Counted from the stretch's first letter, positions 17,630-27,558 are shown. The stretch is DNA of 64,000 bases from Chitinophaga sp. H8 (GCF_040567655.1 NZ_JBEXAC010000002.1:806001-870000), one strand, 5' to 3'. The notes: generated by a model from the sequence alone, not told the origin. A program made the numbers and translations.

Positions 17630-18826
17630 TTAGCCCTGTTGCATCACATACTTCCGGACGTTATAAACATTGACCACATATACCAGTAATAAAATAAGCA
17701 GGGCACCGGCAAATGTACCTATTCCCGGCAGGAAGGATACCTGCATCTGGTGTGCAGCTAACGCAGTGGCAGCCCACCATTGCAATACCGTTACCAACAC
17801 CAGGGAGATAATCCCTATTACAATATATAAGGGAATAAATTGTCTTAATAAATACCGCTTTAGCTGGTCCGGCGCGGTGCCTAAGGTAACGAGTAGCTGT
17901 ATTTCCCGCTTGCAGGAAGCTATCACCAACTGTATAAACATACTGAATACCAACAGGGCAAACAACAACAGTATCAACCCGAAAAATCCTACTACAGAAA
18001 CGATCGTTTGTACAATCAGTTTTGTTTTGCTGTATTTGATCTTATCCTGATTGGTGGTATATCCATGATCATCCAGGAACTTTACCAGGGCGGGGTTGGC
18101 GGGGTCCTTGGTTTTAATGATCACCCGGGAAGGAGAGGCCGCTACGCCACTGCCAAACTTTTCATTGGCCCATTGCATAAACGTTTCCGGAACAAGGAAG
18201 GAGGAAATACGATCCGAAAAACCTACGATCCTGCCGGTAAATTCCTGTGTCATCAACCCCTTTGAGATAGTGATCTTCATCGGCAATGCCTTTACCGTTT
18301 CCTGCGATAGCTGTGGTAAGTCCTGACTCAATGCAAAACCAAAATTATACAGGTTTAAGAAGTCGTTAGGCAGGATAATAGGAATAATACCATCTCCAAC
18401 ACTCCACTTCCAGTCGTCATTTTTTATATCAATGAACTCATTGGATACAGACTCAAAAAACATATCGGTATAGAAATGCAGATCACCGGGAGCAGCAGCG
18501 GTTACTTTAAACTGGTTGGAGGTAATAAATCCAAATGCCTGTACAAAGTCCTGCTGTTTAATGGCCGCGATCTCTTCCGGAGTAAACATGCTTTTATCCG
18601 TTTGCCCCATCATCGCATTGGTAATCTTTTTATTGAGCACCAGGAAGTCCGCACTTTCATTCTGATTTTGCTGGCTATGTAACAGCTGGTCAAAATTGGT
18701 ATGGGTTTGTATCGCAATCAGGATGAGGAGCATCGCAATGCCCAGGCCTACGGATGCCATCAGGAACCGGCTTTTGCCCACACCTGTTTGTATAATCTTT
18801 TTAAGTAGCTGAAAAAAAGGTTTCAT
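17630..18826 (-). CDS. ABC transporter permease, FtsX/MacB-like
   Basis: The ATG at 18826 (MKPFFQLLKK) follows the ATPase stop by 10 bp and gives 398 residues. An upstream start would overlap the ATPase gene. The topology is one N-terminal helix (about 20-40), a large extracytoplasmic domain, and three C-terminal helices in the FtsX arrangement. Together with the preceding ATPase it forms a type VII-like (mechanotransmission) transporter of the LolCDE/MacB class. The substrate is unknown; such pairs move lipoproteins, peptides or antibiotics, or transmit signals. Confidence 0.87.
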   Translation of the reverse strand: MKPFFQLLKKIIQTGVGKSRFLMASVGLGIAMLLILIAIQTHTNFDQLLHSQQNQNESADFLVLNKKITNAMMGQTDKSMFTPEEIAAIKQQDFVQAFGFITSNQFKVTAAAPGDLHFYTDMFFESVSNEFIDIKNDDWKWSVGDGIIPIILPNDFLNLYNFGFALSQDLPQLSQETVKALPMKITISKGLMTQEFTGRIVGFSDRISSFLVPETFMQWANEKFGSGVAASPSRVIIKTKDPANPALVKFLDDHGYTTNQDKIKYSKTKLIVQTIVSVVGFFGLILLLFALLVFSMFIQLVIASCKREIQLLVTLGTAPDQLKRYLLRQFIPLYIVIGIISLVLVTVLQWWAATALAAHQMQVSFLPGIGTFAGALLILLLVYVVNVYNVRKYVMQQG

Positions 18827-18836
18827 GGGTAACACG

Positions 18837-19487
18837 TTAAAGTTGATAATGCGCATCATAATCAAAATGATGGTCATTATCCAGGTCTGTTAAAATAAAG
18901 CCGGCATTCCTCGCCTTGCATTCAGCTGCTATGAGTGCTGCTGCCCGTTGCGTATTATCCTCATCCAGATGGCTGAAAGGCTCATCCATGAACAACCATT
19001 CAAAAGGCTGTACCAGTGCACGGATGATAGCAATACGCTGCCGTTCTCCATACGAAAGGGTTTTACCGCTTTGCTGCAGGATATGGGTTACATTCAGCTG
19101 AGCAGCCATCTTCTGCACCTTTTCAGCACTGCAAAAAGGAGTGCTGTTCATGACCCTTTTCAGTTCAATATTTTCCAGTGCGGTGAGCTGTTCAAACAGG
19201 CGCAGGTCCTGGAAAATCACACTTACCTGCTGCTGGCGGATCTGTGCAATGCTGTTCTTATTATAATCCGTCCATGGCTTACCGTCTATCAGTACAGATC
19301 CTGTATAATCATAGCGTATATGATAGAGGTAATGCACCAGCGTGGTTTTGCCGGTACCGGAAGGTGCCTTGATCTTTATAAAACTGCCCGGCGTAAATGT
19401 TACATGCTTATTCCAAATGCCGGAATCCCGTTGCAATAGCTTATCGCGTAAAGGAACAGGTACCAGTTGTTGTAGCTCAATTTGCAT
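18837..19487 (-). CDS. ABC transporter ATP-binding protein
   Basis: The 216-residue nucleotide-binding subunit has Walker A (PSGTGKTT), signature 'LSYGERQR' (a variant of LSGGQ), and Walker B with D-loop (LFMDEPFSHLD). It resembles LolD/MacB-type ATPases. It is the first gene of a two-gene operon with the permease at 17630-18826. A hairpin terminator upstream separates it from the DUF4836 gene, so its promoter must lie in the roughly 40 bp between 19487 and 19529. Confidence 0.92.
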   Translation of the reverse strand: MQIELQQLVPVPLRDKLLQRDSGIWNKHVTFTPGSFIKIKAPSGTGKTTLVHYLYHIRYDYTGSVLIDGKPWTDYNKNSIAQIRQQQVSVIFQDLRLFEQLTALENIELKRVMNSTPFCSAEKVQKMAAQLNVTHILQQSGKTLSYGERQRIAIIRALVQPFEWLFMDEPFSHLDEDNTQRAAALIAAECKARNAGFILTDLDNDHHFDYDAHYQL

Positions 19488-19528
19488 ATACTGGCATTTT
19501 CATGAAAGGGTTAAATATAAATAAAAAA

Positions 19529-19554
19529 GCTGTTCCGGCAGGTACCGGAACAGC
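19529..19554 (-). terminator. Rho-independent terminator of the DUF4836 gene
   Basis: Perfect 10-bp stem (GCTGTTCCGG, 19529-19538, with 19545-19554) and a 6-base loop. On the minus strand it is followed by six U residues. Confidence 0.85.
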
Positions 19555-19580
19555 TTCCTTAACGTTATTATGCAATTAGC

Positions 19581-21392
19581 TTAGTGCGCATCTACTGTAG
19601 TAGCTGCAGCAGAATCAACTACTGTAGCTTCCCCTGCTTCCTTCGCTTCTTTTTCCTTAAAGTATTTAGCCGCTTCAGTACCCAGGTTGATCAACTGTAC
19701 CAGACTGTTTTCAGTTTGGTTCTTAAAGTTGATCACCACCTCTGATTCCTGTGTTTTACCATTAAAGGTATGGGCTACAGCTGTCAGGTCTTTCAACAGG
19801 CTTTTAGCTTTCAGCATTAATGGTTTACCATCTTCAGGCACTTCATTTTCAGGAATGCTGGTAGCCAGTTTTTCAAAGTTCACATATGCACCCAGTGCAT
19901 TGCCTTTGATCTTGCTTTCTATGCCGTTTTCCAGCTTGATTTTGCCGGTACCTGCCATATATTGCACCAGTAAAGCAGTGTCAGAAGCTGCTGTTACAAA
20001 CTTGTCGGTGATAGACAGTGCCGGCATACCAGGAAACTGCTGGGCCATTTTGTATTCGTTACCTTCTTTTACAAACATCTCTTTCAGCATAGGAGAAGTG
20101 ATCACTTTTTCAAATGCTGCCTTGTCGCCTACTTTCAGGCTGAATACCCATTTAGAAGTAGGTTTGGTAACAGAATCTTCCGGGAAATATTCATTCGGTA
20201 CCTTGCTGATGGCAAAATCAGAAGCTACATATACCAGTTCTCCTTTAAATGCGTTCAGTACGTCATCCAGGGTCAGACCGGATTTAGCCATCGCCATATT
20301 AGCCAGGCCATCCATACCGGTAGCTTTCACAATATCCCCGATCATACGGAAATCAAAACCATAAGCCAGAAAGCCGGTCACGTTTTCTGAAGGGTATTTG
20401 GTCAGCATGCTGAGGTCCAGTTCTGCCTTATCGTACTTTTTATAGATATCAGCCATTTGTTTGCCTACATAAGACAAGCCGTTCATCTGTACTTTACCGT
20501 TTTCGAAGTTCAGGGTACCGGCATAATAACAACCTTCCATCAGTTTCTTTACATTGGCAGGCACCATAGCGGTCAGCTGGCCACTGTAGATAGCTTCCGG
20601 ATTAACAAACATGGTCATGTCTGTACCCTTTTTCATCACATCTGTAAAAGCATCCAGTGACCCTGCACTTTCTTCTTTTTTCAGGTGAAACAGATAATCC
20701 AGTTCAGCTGCCCAGGTTTTTTCAGTAGCATCATCTGCTACAGCTACTACGGCAGCAGGTGCTGCAACAGCACTATCCACTGCAGGTTCTTCTTCTGCGG
20801 GGGGGGCTTCCTCCTCATTATAATCATCTGAATCCGGTACGCCCAGAGGATTATGCCTGCTCACGTTGTTGGCATCAAAAGGACGCAGGTAAATCACAGT
20901 TCCTTTATTCCAACCAACGATAGCTCCTTCTTTAGCTTCCCAGATATACTTAAAATCGCCCTGTGTTTTCAGGGAAAAATTAGGTACGTTCTGTTTCAGA
21001 TAAGCCTCAAATTTAGACTCATCTTTTAAACTACCGGTAATACTTACATAAGATTTGGCACCATTACCAGCAGTTTCTTTTGCGCTGTTGCTGTTAAATA
21101 CAAAAGCAGCAAAGAAGTTATTGGTCAGGTCCACACCAGAATTCTCCGCATCCTTCCAGGCTTTCATCGCTGCATTGGCAGTATCAGCCGGAGATTGCAA
21201 AGTAGTAAACAGCTTATCCATGGTAATACCATTGGTAATCAGCTTCTGGCTTAGTTGTTTGGCATTCAGGCCAACCACTACTCCTGCGGTTTTAGGAATA
21301 TGCTTTGTTTGTTCGGGTTGTTTCGAACAGGCAGTCAGCATCACCGCTGCCGTTACAGCGGTTAACAAAACTTTGGAAATTGTTCTTTTCAT
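19581..21392 (-). CDS. DUF4836 family lipoprotein
   Basis: The 603-residue precursor has a lipobox (LTAC) after a basic, hydrophobic leader, so it is an envelope lipoprotein. The N-terminal 'HIPKTAGVVVGLNAKQLSQK' segment is diagnostic for DUF4836, a Bacteroidota family of unknown function. A Glu/Pro/Ala-rich stretch near residues 190-225 separates two similar alpha/beta halves. The C-terminal tail is also alanine- and glutamate-rich. The gene is monocistronic with its own terminator. Confidence 0.87.
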   Translation of the reverse strand: MKRTISKVLLTAVTAAVMLTACSKQPEQTKHIPKTAGVVVGLNAKQLSQKLITNGITMDKLFTTLQSPADTANAAMKAWKDAENSGVDLTNNFFAAFVFNSNSAKETAGNGAKSYVSITGSLKDESKFEAYLKQNVPNFSLKTQGDFKYIWEAKEGAIVGWNKGTVIYLRPFDANNVSRHNPLGVPDSDDYNEEEAPPAEEEPAVDSAVAAPAAVVAVADDATEKTWAAELDYLFHLKKEESAGSLDAFTDVMKKGTDMTMFVNPEAIYSGQLTAMVPANVKKLMEGCYYAGTLNFENGKVQMNGLSYVGKQMADIYKKYDKAELDLSMLTKYPSENVTGFLAYGFDFRMIGDIVKATGMDGLANMAMAKSGLTLDDVLNAFKGELVYVASDFAISKVPNEYFPEDSVTKPTSKWVFSLKVGDKAAFEKVITSPMLKEMFVKEGNEYKMAQQFPGMPALSITDKFVTAASDTALLVQYMAGTGKIKLENGIESKIKGNALGAYVNFEKLATSIPENEVPEDGKPLMLKAKSLLKDLTAVAHTFNGKTQESEVVINFKNQTENSLVQLINLGTEAAKYFKEKEAKEAGEATVVDSAAATTVDAH

Positions 21393-21795
21393 AAATCGAT
21401 CAAAAATTAGAATTTGAAATCAGTTGCGAAAATACCATCTTTTTTTGTAATACATTAAACTAATGGCTCACCGGCAGTTATTTAACATATACGGTCTTAT
21501 AACCGGAACCAGCTGCAACCATACCGCAGCATCCTTCCTTTATATCATACCGCAAAACCAATGATATTATATATTGTTATTTACCAGCACTTTACTACCA
21601 TCGTGGTATTCTTTATAAAAGAAATTACTTATACTTTTGTAAGCTATATAAGCATGTTATCAAACTGTACCTATACCTTTTAATTACTGCGGTATACAAT
21701 AAATCTTATGCTGATATAGTTTTATACCTTTGTATTATACTATTTCTGTCAACACTACCTATGAGCAACACATTTTTAACTACTGAAAAACCATT
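21393..21795. other. 403-bp divergent intergenic region
   Basis: AT-rich region between the divergent DUF4836 and YciI genes, holding their promoters. Two plus-strand TAnnTTTG elements are visible: TACTTTTG (21632-21639) and TACCTTTG (21725-21732, 63 bp before the YciI start). Neither has a well-placed TTTG at the -33 position. A 14-codon frame (21761-21805) overlaps the first codons of the YciI gene. Confidence 0.4.
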
Positions 21796-22083
21796 ATGTT
21801 CCTGATTCTCTTACAATACATTCGCCCTGTTGCGGCTATAGAGCACTATATGGAGGAGCACCGTGCTTTCCTCGAAAAATATTATAAATGTGGTAAGTTC
21901 ATCTTTTCCGGACGCAGAAAACCCAAATCCGGTTCACTCATCCTTTGTAAGGCTTCCAGCAGAAAAGAAGTTGAGGAAATCATGGCAGAAGATCCGCTGG
22001 ATAAATACCATCTCACCCTCTTTGAGATCATTGAATTTGAGCCTACCTCCTATGTACATGAGCTGGAACACTACTTTTCCTGA
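21796..22083 (+). CDS. YciI-like protein
   Basis: The 95-residue ferredoxin-fold protein has the YciI features: His near residue 22 in 'EEHRAFLEKYYKCGKFIFSG', a glycine turn, and the conserved 'EDPLDKYHLTLFEIIEFEP' segment with the family's catalytic-type Asp. YciI proteins are often muconolactone-isomerase-like, but most have no assigned reaction. It stands alone, divergent from the DUF4836 gene. Confidence 0.85.
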   Translation: MFLILLQYIRPVAAIEHYMEEHRAFLEKYYKCGKFIFSGRRKPKSGSLILCKASSRKEVEEIMAEDPLDKYHLTLFEIIEFEPTSYVHELEHYFS

Positions 22084-22177
22084 TCCTGCCGGTGTTCTTT
22101 TCTATCAGTCTTCCTTATTCGCATATCTTACCTGCAGTGGTAACTGACAAGGTTATATGATTTATATATCCTGCTTA

Positions 22178-22720
22178 TTACTCCGGTTGGGTAGTATCCG
22201 CCTCCGCGATCCTTTTAAGATTACGCAGTCCTTCATCAAAATCTTTCTCCAGGGCACCTTCCATAAATAACCCCATCACATTCATCGGGCGGGAATAGGC
22301 AGCGTCAAACCCCCAGGTAACATGCGTATTGCCACCTGCTTCTTCCAGTTTAAAAAACACAGCGGCTTCTGATTGCCAGGGCTTTACAAAGGTAAGCCGT
22401 TGCCGTATACTGGTATACGGCTCCAATGCCAGGTGTTCGAGCTTTCCTTCTCCTATCTTCTCTCCCTTCCAGGAATTAACCGCCCCAACAGTGCCATCCT
22501 CCCCGCTGGTCGTATATTGCGCAGCAGGATCAGCCTTTCGCCAGGTATTCCACTCATTAAATTTCTCGAATTTTACAATATGCTCCCATACAACGGGGGC
22601 CGGAGCTTTAATGGCTACAGTACGCTCTACATGCATCGTTACTGGTGCTACCAATATCAGGACCACAAATAATACCAGAAGTATACCTATGATCCAGGCC
22701 AGTATTTTCAGCATTTTCAT
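22178..22720 (-). CDS. Membrane-anchored SRPBCC (START-like) protein
   Basis: The 180-residue protein has one N-terminal transmembrane helix (about residues 5-28) and then an SRPBCC domain beginning 'VERTVAIKAPAPVVWEHIVKFEKFNEWNTW', the usual polyketide-cyclase/dehydrase start. The domain would bind a hydrophobic ligand outside the cytoplasm. Ligand and role are unknown. It is a single gene with about 195 bp to its upstream neighbour. Confidence 0.85.
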   Translation of the reverse strand: MKMLKILAWIIGILLVLFVVLILVAPVTMHVERTVAIKAPAPVVWEHIVKFEKFNEWNTWRKADPAAQYTTSGEDGTVGAVNSWKGEKIGEGKLEHLALEPYTSIRQRLTFVKPWQSEAAVFFKLEEAGGNTHVTWGFDAAYSRPMNVMGLFMEGALEKDFDEGLRNLKRIAEADTTQPE

Positions 22721-22915
22721 ACCATTCTTGGGGTTTGTTCATACTAAATTTAAACTATTTCCAGTATTTCCCCCTTATGACATTGTGCTTATTCCTAAAA
22801 TCCGTGCAGGTACATTGGCATAATGACTCAGAAATTGGTTGATGCTATACAGTACGATTTCACAACCTGCTTCGGCGCAGGTTATCCGGGTTACCATTGA
22901 AAGCCGTAAACCGAC

Positions 22916-23479
22916 CTATTGTTTCTCCTTGTCTTTATAGTTTTTTTCAGCATCCTGTGCCTTGTCAAAATCCAGGATCACAGAATTAATGCAGTAACGT
23001 AACCCTGTAGGTGGGGGTCCGTCATCAAATACATGTCCCAGGTGTGCTTTGCAACGGCCACACATCACTTCTGTACGGTGCATGCCATGTGCATTGTCCG
23101 GTGCATAGATCACACTGGTTTTGGTAATAGGCTGAAAAAAACTGGGCCAGCCACAGCTGCTTTCAAACTTGGCATCCGAAACAAACAAAGGATTACCGCA
23201 AGCCGCACAATAATAAGTGCCTTTCTCTTTACTATTCCAGTATTTCCCGGTAAAAGCCCATTCCGTTCCTTTTTCACGGGCTATGTTGTATACCTCCTTA
23301 GGTAAAATACGCTTCCACTCTTCCTCCGATAAGTTTACCTTCCCCGTGTCCGTTCGGGAGTAACCTTCACGCTGCTTTTTTTCTTCTTCCATTGGCTTAT
23401 TTTTAACGCCGTTCTGAGAATATGAACAATTACTGCTCAAAACGATAAAACTCAAAATTATCAGATTCCGCACCCTCAT
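22916..23479 (-). CDS. msrB: Peptide-methionine (R)-S-oxide reductase, exported
   Basis: The 187-residue precursor has a signal peptide (possibly a lipoprotein signal ending SSNC) and a complete MsrB domain. It has two zinc-binding CxxC pairs (CAAC and CGRC), the substrate-binding 'SSCGWPSFFQP', and the catalytic cysteine in RYCINS. It repairs methionine-R-sulfoxide in envelope proteins using thioredoxin-like donors. The charged stretch after the leader (KNKPMEEEKKQ) looks like a flexible linker. It is divergent from mutL. Confidence 0.95.
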   Translation of the reverse strand: MRVRNLIILSFIVLSSNCSYSQNGVKNKPMEEEKKQREGYSRTDTGKVNLSEEEWKRILPKEVYNIAREKGTEWAFTGKYWNSKEKGTYYCAACGNPLFVSDAKFESSCGWPSFFQPITKTSVIYAPDNAHGMHRTEVMCGRCKAHLGHVFDDGPPPTGLRYCINSVILDFDKAQDAEKNYKDKEKQ

Positions 23480-23703
23480 ATCAAAAAATATTTGTCGTTA
23501 ACCTCTCATTAACAATATTGTCATTCCATAACCTTATATTCCCCACTATAAAAATACGAATCCCGCGCCTGAATGGATTGTTATCTGGCATGATAAGTAG
23601 GCCCATTTCGCACATCTTCTTCCGTTTTTCTTTCAAACAAGCTGTTTATCACGCTATTAGCAACTGCATTTAAATTGCTAACTTTACGCCAAAAGGCTAA
23701 TAA

Positions 23704-25605
23704 GTGGCGGATATCATCAATTTATTACCAGACAATATAGCAAACCAGATAGCAGCAGGGGAAGTGATACAGCGGCCATCTTCGGCGGTGAAAGAGCTCC
23801 TGGAAAATGCTATTGATGCTGGTGCAACTGAAATTCAACTGATTATAAAAGACGCGGGCAAAGAGCTGGTGCAGGTAATTGACAACGGCGGCGGTATGAG
23901 CGAAACAGATGCCCGCATGTGCTTTGAAAGGCATGCTACCTCCAAAATACAGTCCATCGAAGACCTTTTCCAAATCCGGACCATGGGTTTCCGCGGCGAA
24001 GCCCTCGCTTCTATTGCGGCGGTTGCCCAGGTGGAAATGAAAACCCGGAAAACAGGTACCGAACTGGGCACTTACATCGAAATAGATAACAGTGCGGTAA
24101 AAATACAGGAACCTTGCCAAACAGCCGAAGGTACCAGTATTGCCATGAAGAACCTGTTCTTTAATGTGCCCGCCCGCCGGAACTTCCTCAAAAGCAATGC
24201 CGCAGAAATGCGCCATATCGTTGACGAATTTATCCGCATTGCCCTCGCATATCCACAATTGCAGTTTGTACTTACCAGCAACAACCAGCAACTGTTTCAC
24301 TTTGAAAAAGGCTCCCTGAAGCAACGTATCATTGCTATCCTGGGCCCCCACTATAATGCCCGCCTGGTTACCGTAAAGGAAACTACCGACTACATGGATG
24401 TATATGGGTTTGTAGGCAAACCTGAAACAGCTAAAAAAACCCGCGGCGATCAGTTCTTTTTCGTAAATAACCGCTTTATCAAAAGCCCTTACCTGCATCA
24501 TGCTGTCATGAACGCTTTTAAGGACCTCATCCCTGTTGATAGCTTCCCGTTATATGTATTGTTCATAGACCTGGACCCTGCACACGTGGATATTAACGTA
24601 CATCCTACCAAACAGGAAATCAAGTTTGACGACGAAAAGGTGATGTACGCGTTCGTACAGTCTGCAGTTAAGCATGCCCTGGCACAATTCAATGTAACGC
24701 CTACACTGGATTTTGACCTGGACCCCGGTATCCAGCAACTGGATGCGGTAAACAAACCTTTTACGGAAGCACAGCAAAACCTGTCTACCCACACCTCGTT
24801 ATATAAAACCTTTTCCCAGGCCAACCAGGCCCACATGATCGACAAAAGCACCAACAGCAGCAATCTCCGCCATTGGAAAGACCTGTATGAAGGAGGCAAC
24901 AGCGACCGCTATACGCAGGAACAGCCACACCTGGAACATCCGGATACCGTGAGCAAACCCGCACCGGCATACGACAGCCAACCACAGTCTACTGCTTCTG
25001 TAATAGACGAACGCTGGCAGGATACCGCGGTAGATCAGAAAGTGCCGGTACAGGTGCATCAACAATATATCCTGTCCCAGATCAAATCAGGCTTTATCCT
25101 GATCGATCAGCAGGCGGCGCATGAAAGGATTCTTTATGAACGCTACCAACGCGCTTTACAGGAAAGCCCCATGCCTACCCAGCAAAGCCTGTTTCCACAA
25201 ACCCTGCACCTGCAACCCGTGGATGCTGCCGTGATCAGCGAAATGCTGCCCGACCTCCAGCTGCTGGGCTACGACCTGGAACCTTTTGGCAACCATACTT
25301 TCATCGTAAGGGGTACGCCTGCCGACCTGCAGCATAATAATGAACAGGCTAGTATTGAAGGATTACTGGAACAGTTCAAGCACTTCAGCAATGAACTGAA
25401 AATAAATAAACGGGAACAACTGGTACGCTCCATGGCACGCAATAATGCCATTGCTGCGGGCAAAGTACTGGCCCCCCGCGAAATGCAGAACATCATCGAC
25501 GAACTCTTTGCCTGCAGCATGCCCAATGTGTCGCCAGGCGGTAAATTCACCTTTATTTCTTTTAAACTGACAGACCTGGCCCGCATGTTTGAAAGAGGCC
25601 AGTAA
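23704..25605 (+). CDS. mutL: DNA mismatch repair protein MutL
   Basis: The gene begins with GTG (MADIINLLPDNIANQIAAGEVIQRP), which matches the universal MutL N-terminus, so GTG is the start. The 633-residue protein has the GHKL ATPase motifs (NAIDAG, DNGGGM, GFRGEALASI), a transducer domain, a low-complexity linker (about residues 345-450), and a C-terminal dimerisation domain. The metal-site motif reads DQQAAHERILYE (from Asp468), with Gln where endonuclease-type MutL often has His. The later CPHGRP-like motif is replaced by 'CSMPNVSPGGK'. It stands alone; mutS is not in the window. Confidence 0.97.
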   Translation: MADIINLLPDNIANQIAAGEVIQRPSSAVKELLENAIDAGATEIQLIIKDAGKELVQVIDNGGGMSETDARMCFERHATSKIQSIEDLFQIRTMGFRGEALASIAAVAQVEMKTRKTGTELGTYIEIDNSAVKIQEPCQTAEGTSIAMKNLFFNVPARRNFLKSNAAEMRHIVDEFIRIALAYPQLQFVLTSNNQQLFHFEKGSLKQRIIAILGPHYNARLVTVKETTDYMDVYGFVGKPETAKKTRGDQFFFVNNRFIKSPYLHHAVMNAFKDLIPVDSFPLYVLFIDLDPAHVDINVHPTKQEIKFDDEKVMYAFVQSAVKHALAQFNVTPTLDFDLDPGIQQLDAVNKPFTEAQQNLSTHTSLYKTFSQANQAHMIDKSTNSSNLRHWKDLYEGGNSDRYTQEQPHLEHPDTVSKPAPAYDSQPQSTASVIDERWQDTAVDQKVPVQVHQQYILSQIKSGFILIDQQAAHERILYERYQRALQESPMPTQQSLFPQTLHLQPVDAAVISEMLPDLQLLGYDLEPFGNHTFIVRGTPADLQHNNEQASIEGLLEQFKHFSNELKINKREQLVRSMARNNAIAAGKVLAPREMQNIIDELFACSMPNVSPGGKFTFISFKLTDLARMFERGQ

Positions 25606-25648
25606 AAAACTCCTGGATCACGGGCTTGTACAATAGCCAACCCAGTTC

Positions 25649-26026
25649 CTAGTCTTCCTTTCCGTTTACCACAAAGGCGCCTTCCCAGCTGTCCTTATTG
25701 GCTTCAATAAAACGCTGATGGGCAGGATGATGGAAATACGTTTCTATATCCGCTTCATTGGCAAAGGTTACAATATGGAAACAGTCGTAGTCGGCCGTTT
25801 TCTCATACTGTACCGGAAAGGTAGTGCCTGCGCTATAACCGGTAATGCCGGGTACAGAATCCTTTAACGAAGCAAAATAAGCCATGTGCTTTTCCTTGTC
25901 TGCTGCAGTGGCGGTAGCTTTAAACTTAAAGCATACCATGTGCTGATACTGTGTAGGTGCTTTTTTCATACATCCTGAGCTAAATGCTGCTATGATCATA
26001 ACAGCGGTGATCCATACATTTTTCAT
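25649..26026 (-). CDS. Dabb domain lipoprotein
   Basis: The 125-residue precursor has a lipobox (SSGC) and a single Dabb (stress-responsive alpha/beta barrel) domain starting 'YQHMVCFKFKATATAADKEKHMAYFASL' and closing 'DIETYFHHPAHQRFIEANK'. Export of this fold is common in Bacteroidota but unexplained. It starts 51 bp downstream of the gluconokinase stop, same strand, so co-transcription is possible. Confidence 0.85.
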   Translation of the reverse strand: MKNVWITAVMIIAAFSSGCMKKAPTQYQHMVCFKFKATATAADKEKHMAYFASLKDSVPGITGYSAGTTFPVQYEKTADYDCFHIVTFANEADIETYFHHPAHQRFIEANKDSWEGAFVVNGKED

Positions 26027-26076
26027 ATACGTGGAAAGTTAATGTTTTATTTGGCCAGCAATACATCTGCTGTTCC

Positions 26077-27558
26077 TCACCCCCTGGTTTCCTCCTTTTT
26101 AACCTGCGGGGCATAAAGTGTTTTAAACTGCACATAGTTTTTCTGGTAAATAGCGGCGGCGGCCTCATCTGGTGCAAACACTTCTTCAGGCGCCGTTTGT
26201 TCAAAATCCTGATCAGGCAGGCCCAATGCCTGTAAGGCCAGTATTATTGCTCCCATGGCCGATGCATCACTTTGCTGCTGCAGGGATACCGGTTTCCGGA
26301 ACACATCTGCAAGCAACTGCATCCATCCCCGTGATGCGGTAAACCCTCCGCTTACGGCTACCTGTTGTATGGGTTGCACCGTTTCTTCCAATGCTGCCGC
26401 TATACTCAACAGGTTAAAACAAATCCCTTCCAGGATGGCCCGCAGAAAATGCATCGCGGTATGGGTAGACTGAACACCGGTGAACATTCCCTGTGCACTG
26501 CTATCCCACACGGGTGCCCGCTCTCCAAATAGGTAAGGTAAACATAACAACCCGTTTCCGCCGGGTGGTAATGCCAATGCCTGCTCCACACAAGCACCTA
26601 CTGCAGTAGCCGGTTGCTGTAAAAAATGTACCACAAACCACTGTACCACGGCACCGCCATTGTTGGTAGCCCCACCGGTAATAAACTGATTTTCTGTAAG
26701 CACGTAGGTAAACAATCGCCGGTGGATATCGGTTACCGGCTGTCCTACCGCCATTCTCACCGCTCCGCTGGTACCGATGGTAAGGGTGGCATGCCCGGCA
26801 TCCATCGCCGCACTGCCCAATTGTGCCAGACACCCGTCACTCCCGCCTGCTATCAGCGGGGTGGAGGCAGGGATCCCTAACTCCGCTGCTATGGCGGGTG
26901 CCAGTCCGGTAAGTACCTGCCGTGTGCGTACCAGCTCCGGCAACTGTGCCTTGCTGATACCGGCAGTATCCAATGCCAGCTTGCTCCACTCCAGGGTATG
27001 TATGTCCAGCATACCGGTGGCAGATGCCATCGCGTGATCCGTTACATACCGCTGTAATAAATGATGGAAAAGATAGGATTTGATACCGGCAAACATGGCC
27101 GTACGCGCAAATATAGCTGGTTGCTGCTCCCGCAGCCACATGATCTTGCAAAGGGGGGACATGGCGTGCACCGGTGTACCTGTCTGATGATACAATGCAT
27201 GGCCGGTGTCTGTATCCTTCAGGGCGGCAGCCACCTCGTAACTGCGGTTGTCTGCCCAGGTGATCAAAGGGGTGAGTGCTGTTCCTCCGGCATCCATGGC
27301 TATCAGTCCATGCATAGCAGCACTGAAAGTGATGGCGGCGGGTGGATACCCCAGCTGCTGTACCACGCTGGCAATACCTGCCTTTACCGCTTGTAACAAT
27401 TTTTCCGGGTCCTGCTCACTGTATAATTGCCGGGGCTGGAAGGTATCATATCCTTGCTGATAGCTGGCATATACCTTCCCTGCTGCATCTGCTGCAATGG
27501 TTTTAGTACTGCCTGTTCCAATATCTACTCCAATAATATACCTGCTGCGTTCGTTCAT
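26077..27558 (-). CDS. gntK: Gluconokinase, FGGY family
   Basis: The ATG at 27558 gives 493 residues beginning MNERSRYIIGVDIGTGSTKT, the phosphate-1 loop of FGGY kinases; the 19 extra upstream codons are not needed. The segments 'SAAMHGLIAMDAGG', 'ITWADNRS' and 'TGTPVHAMSPLCKI' match Bacillus-type GntK more than xylulokinase or glycerol kinase. The ATP region is 'TIGTSGAVRM' and the catalytic Asp is in GGSDGC. It would phosphorylate gluconate for the pentose-phosphate pathway. It is divergent from a gluconate-dehydrogenase-like pair. Confidence 0.85.
   Translation of the reverse strand: MNERSRYIIGVDIGTGSTKTIAADAAGKVYASYQQGYDTFQPRQLYSEQDPEKLLQAVKAGIASVVQQLGYPPAAITFSAAMHGLIAMDAGGTALTPLITWADNRSYEVAAALKDTDTGHALYHQTGTPVHAMSPLCKIMWLREQQPAIFARTAMFAGIKSYLFHHLLQRYVTDHAMASATGMLDIHTLEWSKLALDTAGISKAQLPELVRTRQVLTGLAPAIAAELGIPASTPLIAGGSDGCLAQLGSAAMDAGHATLTIGTSGAVRMAVGQPVTDIHRRLFTYVLTENQFITGGATNNGGAVVQWFVVHFLQQPATAVGACVEQALALPPGGNGLLCLPYLFGERAPVWDSSAQGMFTGVQSTHTAMHFLRAILEGICFNLLSIAAALEETVQPIQQVAVSGGFTASRGWMQLLADVFRKPVSLQQQSDASAMGAIILALQALGLPDQDFEQTAPEEVFAPDEAAAAIYQKNYVQFKTLYAPQVKKEETRG

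Noticed and set aside
23725..24501. 258-codon minus-strand frame within mutL
   Set aside because: Antisense shadow. The plus strand encodes canonical MutL motifs across the same region.
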